Positions 12,030 through 27,017 are shown, counted from the first letter of the stretch. The stretch is DNA of 64,000 nucleotides from Cotesia glomerata (GCF_020080835.1 NC_058159.1:20804474-20868473); one strand, 5' to 3'. Translations and numbers: made by a program. The notes: generated by a model from the letters alone, not told the origin.

Positions 12030-14647
12030 ATGTCGTCAACGTATTCACGTACTCAGGAGAGTGACGCATGGGCGCTTCTTGCTCTCAAATCAGCACCGGC
12101 TAGTCCAACGAGGATGCAATGGAATCCAGAAACAAAAGTTGCACCAATTGCAAGATTAGAGGGTCGTGAATTTGAGTATATGGTTCGACAGAGAAGAATT
12201 ATTATAGGGCGGAATAGCAGTCGTGGTGAGGTTGATGTTAATATGGGCCATTCAAGTTTTATTTCACGTCGGCATTTGGAAATATTTTATGATCATCCAT
12301 ACTTTTTCATGACCTGCAATGGTAAGAATGGAGTTTTTGTTGACGGTGTTTTTCAACGTAAAGGAGCGCCTGCTTTTCAATTACCCAAAACGTAAGTAAA
12401 CATTCTATAAATTAACTATACTAATGACGTTACTGTGTGTATACGTTTATTGCTCCATCTATATTTTATTATTTTACTTTTACATTCTATTATTATTGTT
12501 ACGCTAGTAAACAAATAATTCTTATGATTAATAATTTTTAGATACTCGGTAGTATTTAGCTATCCAACTTTTAATCACGTAATTTGTTGATAATTGAACA
12601 GGTTTTACAAATAACTAGATCATATTTCGTAACCTTCAAGTTCAATGTATTATATCAATTTATTTATATCTATGTGTACATGATAATAATAATAATAAAA
12701 ATCATCAATAATTTATTTTTCAAAATCATCATAAGAATTATCAATTATTTTTATTTTTTTTTACATTTGAATATTGTAAACAATCGATGATTTTGAAATT
12801 ATATGGCAAGATACTATGGTATCATCATCATCATCATCATTATCATCATCAAATCATCATCATCATCATGATAAATACCTAATGAGTTGAGACCTTGACT
12901 TTAATTTACAATGCTTTAAATATACAACCACTTTTATATTTATATATTATTTTCAAATAAACATATAATAATAATATTATTATTTTTATTAATGTATAAA
13001 TTTCTGATTGATGTATATTTGTACTAATAATTTAACTTATTTATTTACAGATGTATATTTAGATTTCCCAGTACAAACATAAGACTTGTATTCCAATCTT
13101 TAGTGGATGATCAAGATCAAGGAAATGTTCGTGATGAATCACCGCCAAAACAAAGAGCACTATTACCGCCATTGCGGATTAATATTCCCGATACAGGATA
13201 CAGCAGTCCTTTTCCATCTCCAACAGGTACTATTAGTGCAGCAAATTCGTGTCCAGCAAGTCCACGAGCTGGTCAGAGTCGACGAAATATTTCAGCAGAT
13301 TTGCAAATGGTTGCTGCTTATGCTGCGGCAGTAGCCGGTGATCCTCAAAATTCAAACAGTGATCGTCAAGATTCTGGTCAAAGTTCGAGTAGGCAAATGA
13401 GTCCTGAATCTGGAAGTGATTCACGATATCGAAATAGTAATGCATCTGCTTCTAATGGTACTTCGGGACATTACAGTTCTTCTAAAGATGAATCTAAACC
13501 ACCATATTCATATGCTCAATTGATAGTTCAAGCAATTGCATCAGCTCAAGACAAACAGCTTACACTTTCTGGCATTTATTCTTATATTACCAAACATTAT
13601 CCGTATTATAGAACTGCTGATAAAGGTTGGCAAAATTCAATTAGACATAATTTATCACTAAATCGGTATTTTATCAAAGTACCTAGAAGCCAAGAAGAAC
13701 CTGGAAAAGGATCCTTTTGGAGGATAGATCCTCAATCAGAGGCTAAGCTTATTGAACAAGCTTTTAGAAAACGAAGACAACGTGGTGTTCCATGTTTCCG
13801 TGCACCTTTTGGATTATCTTCGAGGTTTGTATTCTTACTATTTAGTAAACTGTAGCATTAGTTTTATTTTCATTGCTATTACTATTGTTATTTTTTATTA
13901 TTCATTAATAGAAGTGCGCCAGCTTCACCATCTCATGTGGGACTTTGTGGTATAATGACACCGGAGTGCTTAAGTAGGGAAGGTTCACCAGGACCAGAGT
14001 CTTATCCTGATAGCTCAGTTTCGTCACCAGCTGGTCAATTGTCAAGTCAATCGGCTCCTGGCTCACCTGGACATCCGTATGTTCCACCGCCAGCGACTTC
14101 TAATAAAAATCGTCTCGTGCAACAAATTACAGTTGTTACTAATGGTGATGTTTCTAGAGAAGGTAGTATTGATTTTTACAATAATTATTTTTTAAATTGA
14201 TAATAAATAAAATAAATTTATTTTATATTACATTTATAGATAAATACGTGATGTCTGGTAATATAATGGAAGAACAAATGTTATCACCTGTTGGTCAATA
14301 TAGTCCAGCTCCTGTTATTGTTCAAACCTATAATTACAGGTGAATTGATTAATTTTTACTGTATTTGAAATCAAATTATGATTTTTTATTTATTGATATT
14401 ATTATTATTTTTTTTTGTTGATATTATTTTTTTTTTATTGTTAAATTATTTTTATTGATATTGAGCTATATTTTAAAGTGGTACATTTGTTGGTCCTGAC
14501 ACAAGCGTTGGAATAAGTAAACGGACTCATGAAGAACCAGACAGTTCGCCTGGATCTCCTGCTCCACTTTCGATTGTTGAAAGTCCTGAGCCTTCAGATC
14601 ATCAACAACAAAAACGACAGCGCGTCAATGACGTGGACGAACACTGA
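12030..14647 (+). CDS. FoxK: Forkhead box K transcription factor (FHA + fork head)
   Basis: Nuclear DNA-binding regulator. Five exons with GT/AG junctions and consistent phases: 12030-12391, 13051-13824, 13912-14162, 14240-14339 and 14479-14647. They sum to 1656 nt, 551 residues plus TGA. Exon 1 encodes an FHA phosphopeptide-binding domain (residues about 40-120: RRIIIGRNSSRGEVDVNMG, SFISRRHLEI). Exon 2 has CIFRFPSTNI, a Ser/Pro-rich linker and the fork head domain (about residues 270-360) with KPPYSYAQLIVQAI, the recognition helix GWQNSIRHNLSLN and GKGSFWRID. The later exons encode Ser/Pro-rich sequence (TPECLSREGSP) and the tail ending DVDEH. FHA plus fork head in one protein defines FoxK. 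The start ATG is the first in frame in exon 1. The donor at 14163 (GTAGTA) is a choice between two candidates in the same phase. Further 5' exons or isoforms cannot be excluded. Confidence 0.93.
12815..12871. repeat. (ATC)n microsatellite in FoxK intron 1
   Basis: Runs of ATC/TCA triplets with a few interruptions, inside the 659-bp first intron of FoxK. The rest of the intron is AT-rich, with no feature that I recognise. Confidence 0.9.
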
Positions 14648-16276
<1,629 letters not shown>

Positions 16277-16278
16277 AA

Positions 16279-16314
<36 letters not shown>

Positions 16315-16350
16315 ATATATATACATATGTATTTATCATATATACGTATA

Positions 16351-17626
16351 TATATTAAATGGTTATTATTTTAAGCAGTTATCATAATTAGGTTTTTATT
16401 AAATATCATTATTTGGATAATACTTCATAATATACATAATTATTCTGATTTTTTAAAATTTGAATCTCGAAATTATAAGTCTTAATGATTATGTAATGAT
16501 GGAGAACCTCAAAGAATGAATATTTTTGAAATATAAATCCGAAGTATTATCGTCCTCTTAAAGTTTCTCGCAGGCCAACAGTTGTTAATCATGTTTTTGT
16601 AGACGTAAAAACACGACACATATTTTTATGATCAACATATAAAACGTTAAAAAAATCAGTAATAAAAACTGGCGCAGCTTCAATTAGTGCAGCTAAAAGT
16701 ATATTATTAAAATAAAATTTTACGTTCTTATCAATTAAATTTATTTTTCGATAATTGTTAGACGACAAAAAAAAATTATTTTCTGTTACATGTTCTAATA
16801 ATTATATTTCGACGATTAAGATACGCAAATAATAGTTATAATTATTTTATTTTTGGGTAATTTATCAAATTGATCAGATGTATTATATTAATTTTTTGTA
16901 ATTGATTTTTGCCAATTATTTTTTTCATTATCAAAAATAAAATATATGAGATTAATAAATAGATATAATGACAAAAAAACTAATGTTGAAAAAAAAAAAA
17001 AAATAATTTTACGAACACAAATTTTTATAATATAATATAAATAAAAATGACGTATAGGCCTGTGTGTCTGTTATGTAGACTTCGAGACTGCACTTGTACA
17101 ATAAATACAATAATCAGTACGTAGATTCGTACTAATAAAAAAAAGTAATAAAATTATTATAGAAAAAAAATCGGCATACGCCAATAGCTATCGCAATTCT
17201 GTTTGTCTGCGAAAAAAAAATATGTAAATTAATAATAAATTTAATTTTAAAGTGAAATTTAAACCTGTAGGATAACACGTAGTAACATGTCTTACAAATA
17301 AAATAATGTAATAAATAAAAATAAATACTTTTCTTATGTAGAATTCAAAAGAAAAAAATAAAAAATTTATCACTGGTTAATGATATTAAATTTATTTTTA
17401 ATGTTTATATAATAATTTAAAGGAAAATATAGTTTGTTAATTCTTTTTGATCTTTTTCTGCTAAATATTTTTTTTTTTTAAATGTATTATGAAATATTAA
17501 ATAATGATAAAAATAATGATATTCAACTCAAAAGAAAAAATGTTATTGAAAAAGCACACGGATAATACATTTTTCATTTAAGTGTGCAATAAATTTTTTT
17601 TTTTTAAATATTATATTTGATTACTA
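16351..17626. other. AT-rich stretch without recognisable features
   Basis: Only low-complexity A/T runs and short chance open frames. No repeat pair or RNA gene seen. Confidence 0.5.
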
Positions 17627-18326
17627 CACGGAAAGAAAATTGAAGGAGTTTTTACTATTTTACTATTGTAATTTTTACTAAATAAAATAGTAACGGTGGA
17701 CTATACTTCTCATTTAGTAATTTTTACGATTTACTATTGTAAATTTTATCCAACAAATAAGACTAGCGAGAGTCTTAAAAAGTCGAATACTATAGAGCAA
17801 ATTATACAATATGTGTTTGTGAACTTTACAATTCAACTATTGTAAAAATTCACAGTTGGTTTTTTTAAAAGAAATATTAAGGAGGGAGAGAGATAGAAGG
17901 TTGGACTAATTTGCAAATGTACAGTAATCGAAAAAAGAAACGGACATTTGCGTGCTGTCTGGGAATCGAACCAAGAACTCTGTGTTGGCAGCCAGAGACT
18001 CTCCCTCTACGCTATCCGAGGTAAACTAAGACCCATACCCTTTAACATTTACATAAACTCGGAGTCTAGCGCTGTGTACGGCCAGCACTCACACTAATTG
18101 AGAAACATTCCAATTCAACTATTGTAAAATTTGCTATAGTTCTATTGGAAAGATACAGAGGTAGCACTGGAAATTTTAATCTCTTACTTTTTACAATAGT
18201 AATATCGTATTTTTCATGAATAAATAGTATTTTTCTTCTAAAATATTTGACAGTTAATAATAATAAAAGTATAGTCCAGCTTTACAATAGTTGTATCGTA
18301 AATTTTCCCAGAAATTTTTTCCCGTG
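17627..18326. mobile_element. 700-bp MITE-like element, CACGG termini
   Basis: Imperfect terminal inverted repeats: CACGGAAAGAAAATT on the left and AAATTTTTTCCCGTG on the right. The subterminal parts carry many copies of a short palindromic word around TTTACTATTGTAAA in both orientations. The interior holds a tRNA-like sequence (17943-18020). No coding capacity. The terminal type resembles 35583-38059. Confidence 0.6.
17943..18020 (-). other. tRNA-like sequence (degenerate, Gly-GCC-like)
   Basis: On the minus strand there is an A-box-like TAGCGTAGAGGGAGAG and a B box GGTTCGATTCCC, 34 nt apart, around a CTGCCAA loop that would give anticodon GCC. The anticodon and T stems contain mismatches and the acceptor stem is not convincing. 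I read it as a tRNA-derived module inside the CACGG element, not a working tRNA. Confidence 0.45.
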
Positions 18327-18789
18327 TACAGTTTAAAAAACGCCATTCGGCTTCACCCGATATGGAAAGGTAGATTCATTGAATTAATATTGAAAAAATA
18401 TGTAATTTAAAGACAAAATACTAGATTTTTTTTTTTAATTTTCCGAACTACCAAAGAAATTATCAAAAGTGGGCAAAGTAAATCTTAACCTGAAGATAAT
18501 TATGTGAACTTTAACATTCATTTAATAGATTTAAGCTATTTTTTACGGCTAAAAAATTATTTGAAGATAAAGGCTTGAAATACATGTATTGGAAAATTTT
18601 TCCAAATTTTTAGAGTTGCAGAATAAATTCAAAAATAATCAAATTTAGACGAATTACAGCCTAAATTAAAGGTAATTACGTAAAATTAAAGATAAATTTG
18701 ATAGATTGGACTTATCTTACACGGTTTCAAAATTATTTCTATAAAATTGACAAAATTCTAATTTTTTTAAATAAAAAAATTTTCCAACA
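18327..18789. other. AT-rich stretch, nothing recognised
   Basis: No gene, repeat pair or RNA signal seen. Confidence 0.5.
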
Positions 18790-19151
<362 letters not shown>

Positions 19152-19154
<3 letters not shown>

Positions 19155-20790
19155 GGTGTCCCAAAATGTAACTCCCGTGGAGAACCTTTTAAAATTGGAA
19201 TTTTGAGTTCCGCTTTTGACAGGGGCTGTGTTTGGGCATTTCCTAAGATATTTTGGGGAAAGACGATGTATTTGAATTTCATAGAATTTTTTAACAGAAG
19301 CTTAGTTTGGGCACTTCCGGCGAAATTTTGAATTTTCACCGGAAACTGTTTTTTTTTACTGATTGTTTGGTTTACGATTTAGTACCTTCTTCATGAAAAA
19401 AATAACATCTATCGGCTATTCTTGGGATGTCAACTTTTAAGTTAACAAAAATATAATTGTTTTGATTTATAATTGAAAAAACTTACAGAAATCAATTACT
19501 GTATCACTGAATAATTATAATATGCGCATATTACTCACAATAAATTTACGGATTTTTTATTACAACAATTCGAAAAGTCTGTTTAAGTACTCTGGTCCCA
19601 TTTTTATGTGTTTAAGTATTGGGTACTTTAACTTAATAATTTAACAAAAGTAAATGTTTTGTTTCTTCATTAGATTAAAATTCGCTTATACCTGACTATA
19701 TTTATTTTTAAAATAACACAATAAATCTGCTGATTTACTGCAACTACAATTTTGACGTTATACCGGTCATATGTTTATCTGTATATAATAATATTCGTTA
19801 TAATCAATAACAATTTATTTTTTCTAATAGTGAATGAAGTAGAAATTGAACAAAATTCATTACTTCTTGAGTATTGCCTGATTTCAAAATTGTAAACACA
19901 TGTTTAGATTTTTGAAAGACACTCAAATTGATTAATTAATGAGTTTTTTTTGTAATAATTGGCAGTAATTTTATCACGAAATTTTTTTCAAATATTTAAG
20001 TCTTTAAAAATTGATTAGTTTTGTTATTTATGAGACTGCAAAGAACAAACGATTTGCTATATTATTTATACATTCATTCATTTATCTCACAAATACTTTA
20101 AATTTTCATTTTTTTCCCCTTCATTCAAGACTTAGTTTGGAGTCTTACTAAACTAAAGCACATATTTTTTTTTTCACTTCAAATAATCCTGCTATAGGAG
20201 TTCTGCTGATCTCGCGGACGCATCTTTTTTCCGAGGTCTCGCTGGAAATGACGTCACATTAGCAGAGTTTTTAATATTTTTTTTTCTAAATTTCAGTAAT
20301 CCCTTATTAAACATTTATCTTTAAGAGAGTAAAAATTTTGAATAAAATATTTCATTTTTTCTATTTAAAAAAAATTGATGAACATAGGCAATTTTTTCCC
20401 GGAGGAAACCGATGTAACCCCTTAAACAAACTGTTATTGATGTAACAATACCGAATCTCCATTGTATGATAAAGTGAACTTATTAGTTTGCTTTATTGTT
20501 CAAGAATAATTTTTCGTCGGATATTTTTGCTGGATATTTTTTTTTTGGATATTATTACAATGTATATAATGACTCAGAACCGAATTTAAGCATTGGGATT
20601 AATTAACGTAGGATATATTTGGAGATTATTACCATGGACATTATTGCCTTGGATATTCTGACCGGTTACCTATTATTCGGGGTGGTAGTAGTTATCATCC
20701 CCTATTTTATTCAATAAAATGGAAATGAATAATAGTTTAACTATGGTCTATGATGGCAATCATTAAAAATGAACGATAGTTATGATTGTA
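19152..20790. other. AT-rich intergenic stretch
   Basis: It begins TTAGGGTGTCCCAAAA, which looks like a terminal repeat of a TA-targeting element abutting the TA run, but no matching inverted end was found. Nothing else recognised. Confidence 0.35.
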
Positions 20791-20815
20791 AGTTTCCGAG
20801 CGTGAAGGAAACTGA

Positions 20816-20928
20816 ACCCTGATAAAAAAAAAAGTATTGAGACAAAGAAAAAAGTATTGGTTTTCTAGTCAATCTAATAATTTTCAATACTTTTTTCTTT
20901 GTCTCAATACTTTTTTTTATTGAGGGAA
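20816..20928. repeat. Imperfect hairpin
   Basis: The arms contain AAAAGTATTGAGACAAAG and its complement around a loop of about 35 nt, giving a stem of about 30 bp. It may be a short MITE; no clear target duplication was seen. Confidence 0.6.
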
Positions 20929-21599
20929 ATAAAAAAAGGCCATTCGGCAGCCAAAATAGAAGTAGATTTCTCAAATAAAGAAAATTTATTTTTATAAAAT
21001 AATATTAATAATAATAATAATATATAACTTAATTCATTGATTAAAAAAAATTCGATGACAAATTTAAAACTATTCAGAACTAATTTTGCTCAAAAAATTA
21101 TCTTGGAAAGTAAAAAGTTTCTCGAATATTTATCAGACAATTTTGAAGATTATGAGATTTTATTTATCAATGTCCAAATTTTAAGTAACTGCTTAGGAAC
21201 GGCAGTTCTCAAGCTAATCAGAATTTCGAAACCGGATGAAATTTTAATGGAAGAAAACAATATTTAGAACTAATTTGTGACATATTTACTGACGACCTAC
21301 CTGAATACATTATACGAAAAACTGATCAATATCATGATTATTGAATCTACATCGTGTTTATACTATGATGCAGCCAATAATTTTAAAACGGCTGCAACAG
21401 TAAAACGGTTTCATTAAGCAAACTCTAAAGGGAGTAATATTGAGGCTATTACCACTTCTAAGGGGTGAAAGTTGAAGCTTAATAAAAGAGCTTTACGATA
21501 CAACTTACCGAATTTCTATATTTTGTCTAGTTCAGTAATTACACCAAGTTGAAAAGGTGAAAACATCAATTTTTACGATTTTCAAAATTTCAAAATCCT
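20929..21599. other. AT-rich stretch with one small open frame
   Basis: An open frame of about 76 codons at 21037-21267 shows no motif that I recognise. I do not call it a gene. Confidence 0.4.
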
Positions 21600-21738
21600 G
21601 TCATTTCTAAACTACTCGCCCGATTAAGCTCATCCTTGAACTTAACCTTGGTCTTTATCGATGAATAAAGCATGTTGAGTTTGAGAAGAATCGTTTAGAA
21701 ATTGTAAGCGCTATCGTGCTGACAAGCCGCGTTATATA

Positions 21739-21807
<69 letters not shown>

Positions 21808-21809
21808 TA
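21600..21809. repeat. Repeat fragment plus (TA)n microsatellite
   Basis: Diverged second copy of the sequence at 18790-18930. Here it is followed by TA repeats (21739-21809) instead of CA. The foldback element 21810-25221 starts directly in the TA run. Confidence 0.7.
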
Positions 21810-22309
21810 TTAGACTGCGTCAGAATAAAAAAACTTTTTTTTATTTTGAGTAAATACATCTAAAAAGTTTCTTTGTTAGACCAAAAAAACCTCCTAAAAG
21901 ATGAGCTTGATATCTTGAAAATTAAACTGGCGCATAGGGGGTTCCCCTTTCCCATTTAAAATACATTGAAAAAAAACTTTTCTCTGTATTTTCATTGTAA
22001 ATCGTCAAAAAATGTATTTTTTCAAATTTTTCTTCTCGTTATCTTATAGAAAATTAAATTTTCTACAAAAAAGGTATCCTTTATTTTTTCGCTAAAATGC
22101 ATAGGAAAAAAGTTGCAGGGCTTTAAAAAACGAAAATTATAAAAAATCAAAAATAACTTTTTTTTTGTTTTTCGACAACAAATTATTTTATTTCGTAAAA
22201 TTCTTTACTTAATTTATCTATATTCAGTCTGTCAATTATATCTAAATTTGATCTATATATAGAAGAAAAAAAAATATATATATTTATATTATATTTTTAT
22301 ATTATATAT

Positions 22310-23064
22310 GGGGCATTCCATGCCAAATCGACCACTTTTGAACCCGACCCTTTTCGATTTTTCTGAAATTTTGGTATCTTTCTCTACCCTATTGAAAACA
22401 ATAGAATTTTTTATTGTTTATAGAATTTTTAGATACGAAAATAATAAAATACGAAAAAATAATTCAATGATTCTTTTAATTTTTTATCTAACTTTATTGG
22501 AAATTAATCAAATGTTATCGATAATTGTCACTTTTATTTTTGTTTTTATTTTTTTTTCTCAGACTTTAAAGTTTTCAAAATTTGCTAAAAAATTTTCAGA
22601 GTGGTATAACAAAAAACAAACATTTAAAAAAAAATTTTTTTTTCCATTTCTAAAAAAAAATAGAAAGAAAAAAATACCACTTTGAAAATTTCAGGAAATT
22701 CGCAGAAAATACTGAAGTTTTTTATAAAAAACCAAAAAAATCGAAAGTTAAAAATGTCAATCATCCCGAAATTTTCGTTAACGCTGAATATGAATGCGAA
22801 TTATTATTTTTATTTTTTTTTCTAAAAAAGAACATTTAAAAACAAAAATTTCAATAAAAAAATCATCCCAATAAGTTAATTTTCAAAAAAGTTATGGTTA
22901 TTTGACAAAAAAAAGCTGTCTTTTTTAAATAACTCGTAACTTTTTTTTGGTTGGGTAAAAAAATTCTGAATATTGTTTTCAATAGGGTAGAGAAAGATAC
23001 CAAAATTTCAGAAAAATCGAAAAGGGTCGGGTTCAAAAGTGGTCGATTTGGCATGGAATGCCCC
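22310..23064. mobile_element. Foldback MITE with GGGGCATTCCATG termini
   Basis: Inverted ends of about 95 bp, almost identical, beginning GGGGCATTCCATGCCAAA. The interior is A/T homopolymer-rich and non-coding. Relatives are at 29364-29990 (left end missing) and, more distantly, 36399-37942 (TTGGGTCATTCCACATC). The open frames in it are mirror images of the arms and not genes. Confidence 0.75.
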
Positions 23065-23065
23065 A

Positions 23066-24722
23066 TCTATATAAATAAAAATAAAATGCCGCATGTATGT
23101 CCACGCATCACTTGAGAACGGCTGGACCGATTGAGCTAAATTTTTTTTCGTTATCTTCAGAATTGTAAGGAGAAGGTTTGTATGTAAAAAAATTTTTAAA
23201 AAATCTACCCTCAAAGGGGATTGCGGGGGCGTTAACAATGAATTATTCCCGTTTTTGAACTATAGCTCCTATAGTTCCCAAATTTGGTAGGAATCTTTTG
23301 TAAGAGATATAGAAATAATCTATGAACGAATTTTACGATAGCTCGCTCCACAGGGGGTTGCGGGGGTGGATTTAACTTTCAAATTGTAGATCCTACAGAC
23401 GGAAAATTTAGTTGGAGTCTTCCATATGTGATGCGGAAATGATCTAAGAGCGGATTTTACAACCCACCCCCAATAAGGATTACGGGGGTGGGTGTTAGAA
23501 TGTTAAGTTTTAATTTTCAAACTGTAACTTCTACAGACTCCAAATTTAATAGGAATCTTCGTGTATGATGTTAAGTTCAGCTAAGAGTGGATTTTATCAA
23601 ATTCCAACCTCAAAAGGGATTGCGGGGGCGTTAGTCATGAAAATTTCTCATTTCCAATCGATAGTTTTTATGGACTCAAAGTTTTGTTGGAATCTTTTAT
23701 TTACAATGTAGACATCATCTCGAATAGGATCTTACGAAATTCTTTCCCCGCATAGGAGTGCGGAAGTGATAATTGTCAAAAAATTCATATTCTTCAAATA
23801 CAGTTCCTACAGATATAAAATTTAAAGAATCTCAAGAGATACAGGAAATTATAGGGATAGCCTTCAAGGTCAACCGATTTAAATATTTTTCTTAGTCAAT
23901 GATTAGATTTCAACCAAAAACGAATTTCGTGATAATTCAATTGATATGTAGGTTGTGTCAGAGTGGTGAGTAGAATGTAAAAAATATTTTTGTTCATAAA
24001 CTAGGACTTTTTGAGACATGAAATTAAGGACATATCTATTAAACTTCAATAACATTTAATAAAAACTTCCTTACAACAATCATCTCTTTGACAGCGGGGA
24101 AAAAGTCATTTTGTAAGGTTTTCAAAACTTAACATCACATGTAGTTATTCAGTCAACGGACTAAGAACTTTATACATGTTATTTTTGCTAATCACATAAC
24201 TAATTAATTGATTTTATGATTGCGGAAATGTAACGGTTGAAAATGAATGCATTTTTCAAACACTTGATTATTAATTTCAAGCCGATTAATAAAATCTATT
24301 ATCAGTTTGTCAGCGCGTAAGAACTTTTTTATTGTTATTGTTTCAAAATACCAAGGAGAAGACGACCTGACTAAGGTCATGCCAGTTAATGAGATGTGGG
24401 ACGAGCTATCTCACGTTCAAACCGCACTGACGATCATAAATAAATCGCCAGGCCAATCGTTGAAAATTTGCCGAATCAAATCGGAGTTTCCCTGTTTCGT
24501 GCATGGGAAATTATACGTCCTGTGTTCGTGAATCGGAAAACCATGATCTTTATATATTTACGCACCGCAAAAAAAGATAAAAAATGTAGTCCATCAAAAA
24601 GCTTTAAATTGATTAAGTGTATAACTATGTTGCATTTAATGTAAATAAGAATTTTGTATTAAATTTTGACTATACTTTTCACAAATATATGTAGGTGATA
24701 CGAAGTTCACCGGGTCGTCTAG
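23066..24722 (+). mobile_element. Non-autonomous Helitron
   Basis: Starts TCTATATAAATAAAA after a host A and ends GGGTCGTCTAG before a host T, the TC...CTAG and A/T insertion pattern of Helitrons. The 5' end continues CTTGAGAACGGCTGGACCG, which recurs inverted in 25230-25966. The body has repeated modules built on GGGATTGCGGGGG. No Rep/helicase coding is present. Confidence 0.75.
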
Positions 24723-25229
24723 TATATAATATAAAAATATAATATAAATATATATATATTTTTTTCTTCTATATATAGATCAAATTTAGATATAATTGAC
24801 AGACTGAATATAGATAAATTAAGTAAAGAATTTTACGAAATAAAATAATTTGTTGTCGAAAAACAAAAAAAAAGTTATTTTTGATTTTTTATAATTTTCG
24901 TTTTTTAAAGCCCTGCAACTTTTTTCCTATGCATTTTAGCGAAAAAATAAAAGATACCTTTTTTGTAGAAAATTTAATTTCCTACAAGATAACGAAAAGG
25001 AAAATTTGAAAAAATAAATTTTTTGACGATTTACAATGAAAATACAGAAAAAAGTTTTTTTTCAATGTATTTTAAATGGGAAAGGGGACCCCCCTATGCG
25101 CCAGCTTAATTTTCAAGATATCAAGCTCATCTTTTAGGAGGTTTTTTTTGGTCTAACAAAGAAACTTTTTAGATGTATTTACTCAAAAAAAAAAAAGTTT
25201 TTTTATTCTGACGCAGTCTAATATATATA

Positions 25230-25966
25230 CTAGCCGTTTCCCGCCCGCTTCGCTGGGCGAATTAAAAAGGGAAATAAATTAAATTTTATGTTTCATTATT
25301 ATTTTTTTTTTTCATATTTTTATTATTCTCCTTTTTTTTTATTTTTGTATGAACATAAATATGCTCCGTGGATAGAACTGTAAGCATCGATATTGTTTAG
25401 ACTTGCACAAATTCCAAATTCCATTGAATTAGCCTGTATCTTTCATCCATGTGATTTTTCTAGCTAATATTCATTGTAATTTTCAATGTGCAATCATTAT
25501 AACATTTCCGTGGCTTTCTTCCAAAAATTGATAATTATTGACACGAAGAAAAAAATTTTAAATAAGCAAATTCGGCCGATACTTAAAGATCGGTTACCAG
25601 TCTTGGCCCAGTATCGGGCCGATCTTCATTTTTTGTATGGGAGCTATAGTTTAAAAACGGAAATTGTTCATTGTTAACGCCTCCGCAATCCCCTTTGAGG
25701 GATGAATTTCTTAAAATCCGTTTTTAGCTGACCTCTACATAGCAAAAGTAATATTCCTATCAAGTTTCACGTTTCTAAGTCCTATGGTTCCCGAGATTTC
25801 GTGATGAGTGACTATATAGATGGGAATTCTTCGATTGTCATCGAAATTTTTAATTTTTTAGCGGACTTTTTAAAAATTTTCTTATATACAAAACTTTCTC
25901 CTGACAATTCTGAAGATAACGAAAAAAAAATAGCCCAATCGGTCCAGCCGTTCTCAAGTAAATTGA
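25230..25966 (-). mobile_element. Non-autonomous Helitron, 5'-truncated
   Basis: Minus-strand 3' end with the typical hairpin GCCCAGCGAAGCGGGC followed by a short GC stretch and CTAG, then a host T. It extends to the conserved 5'-region block (CTTGAGAACGGCTGGACCG on the minus strand) but lacks the outermost 5' end. Same family as 23066-24722, opposite orientation, starting 9 bp beyond the foldback arm. Confidence 0.75.
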
Positions 25967-25986
25967 AAAAAAATTAATTAAAAAAA

Positions 25987-26863
25987 AAAAATTAGAAAAA
26001 CGGTTGACCCTGGCCATCCCTGCAACTTCCCGCTAATTCCATACCTAGGCGCTTAAAATTGTACTTATGACGTTTTTGAGCTCTTTGAGCTCAAAAATAC
26101 AATTTGTGCGTTATTTAGAGCTCTCCGAGCTCAAAGAGATAGCTTTGCTATGCTTTTGAGCTCTTCGAGCTCAAAAGTCTTATCAAAATTCGATGAAACA
26201 CGATTTTTTTAATTGTCAAACTGCTGTAACTTTTGAATAAATCAACCGATTTTCTCGCGGTTGGCAGTGATCGATGTAGTTTTTTGAGCTGTATAAAAAT
26301 TTAGAACAAAAAATTGATTTGATGAAAAATTTCGGAGTTATTACAAGAAAACACTTTTTTCGATTTTTTTCGACAACGATATCTCACGAACGCATCAACC
26401 GATTCTCACGCTCCAGGTGGCGATCAATGCGGGTTTTCAAGGTTAAGAGCTGATTAGTTGTTGAGGTCGATCGGTTCAGCCAATTTGGAGATAATTAAAA
26501 AAAATGAAAAAAAAAAACTTTTTTGTCACTTTTTTTTCATTTTTTTTGCAATTTCTCGAAATCTACTGGTCCGAATCGGTTCAAACTTACAGGAAATCTA
26601 AGTTTGGCGAAGACCTTTCGAATGACACCAACTGCGATCAAATCGGTTAAGCCGTTCAGAAATTATAAGAGGTTTACATACATACACACACACATACATA
26701 CATACATACAGACGTTCGGACATCATTGTGAAAATAGTCAGGAAAGCTTCTTAGGGCTTCAAAACGTCGAGATCTGTTGAAACCTCGATTTTTGCAAAAC
26801 GGGGTAAAACCAATAACCTCGATTTTTCGAAAATCTTCGATTTTCTTAGCGGGAAGTTAAAAA
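25987..26863 (+). repeat. GAGCTC-word interspersed repeat, copy 1
   Basis: Starts near CGGTTGACCCTGGCCATCC, contains clustered GAGCTCTTCGAGCTC-type words (26080-26175), then three related modules built around GAATCAACCGATTTT, a short ACAC/ACAT run (26680-26710) and the end CTTAGCGGGAAGTTAAAAA. Sequence near the start (AACTTCCCGCTAA) is inverted at the end. Other copies: 28487, 31800, 42955, 46855, 47853 and 59861. Non-coding; class unknown. Confidence 0.8.
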
Positions 26864-26884
26864 TTAATAAAATTTCTAAAGAGG

Positions 26885-26966
26885 TTGGCAATGGCCTGGT
26901 CGGCTCGGTGCTCGCTTTTTGAAAGAGTGGGACCCGGGTTCGATCCCAGCACGCACCAATATTTTT
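26885..26966 (+). other. tRNA-like sequence
   Basis: Carries an A-box-like TGGCCTGGTCGG and a B box GGGTTCGATCCC about 45 nt apart, and ends in CACGCACCAA. The anticodon arm does not fold canonically. It sits about 50 bp before a 5S-derived SINE and is probably a tRNA-derived retroposon head or relic. Confidence 0.45.
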
Positions 26967-27017
26967 CAGTGATTATAATTAAAAATATGTGCGTTACGTT
27001 ACATTGCCAGCCTCTGG

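Larger units (their letters stand above)
21810..25221. mobile_element. Foldback element (about 0.5-kb arms) with nested insertions
   Basis: Left arm 21810-22309 and right arm 24723-25221 are inverted copies, nearly identical, with termini TTAGACTGCGTCAGAAT and its complement. The AT-rich centre of the palindrome is split by a second foldback element (22310-23064) and a Helitron (23066-24722). With those removed, the parent is about 1 kb of almost pure palindrome. It lies inside TA repeats. No transposase was seen. Confidence 0.8.

Noticed and set aside
12584..12790. 68-codon frame in FoxK intron 1
   Set aside because: Low-complexity Ile/Phe/Tyr-rich translation of AT-rich intron sequence.
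22308..23238. Repeated open frame beginning MGHSMPNRPLL
   Set aside because: The same peptide appears on opposite strands because it is read from the inverted ends of a foldback MITE; no codon-level conservation.
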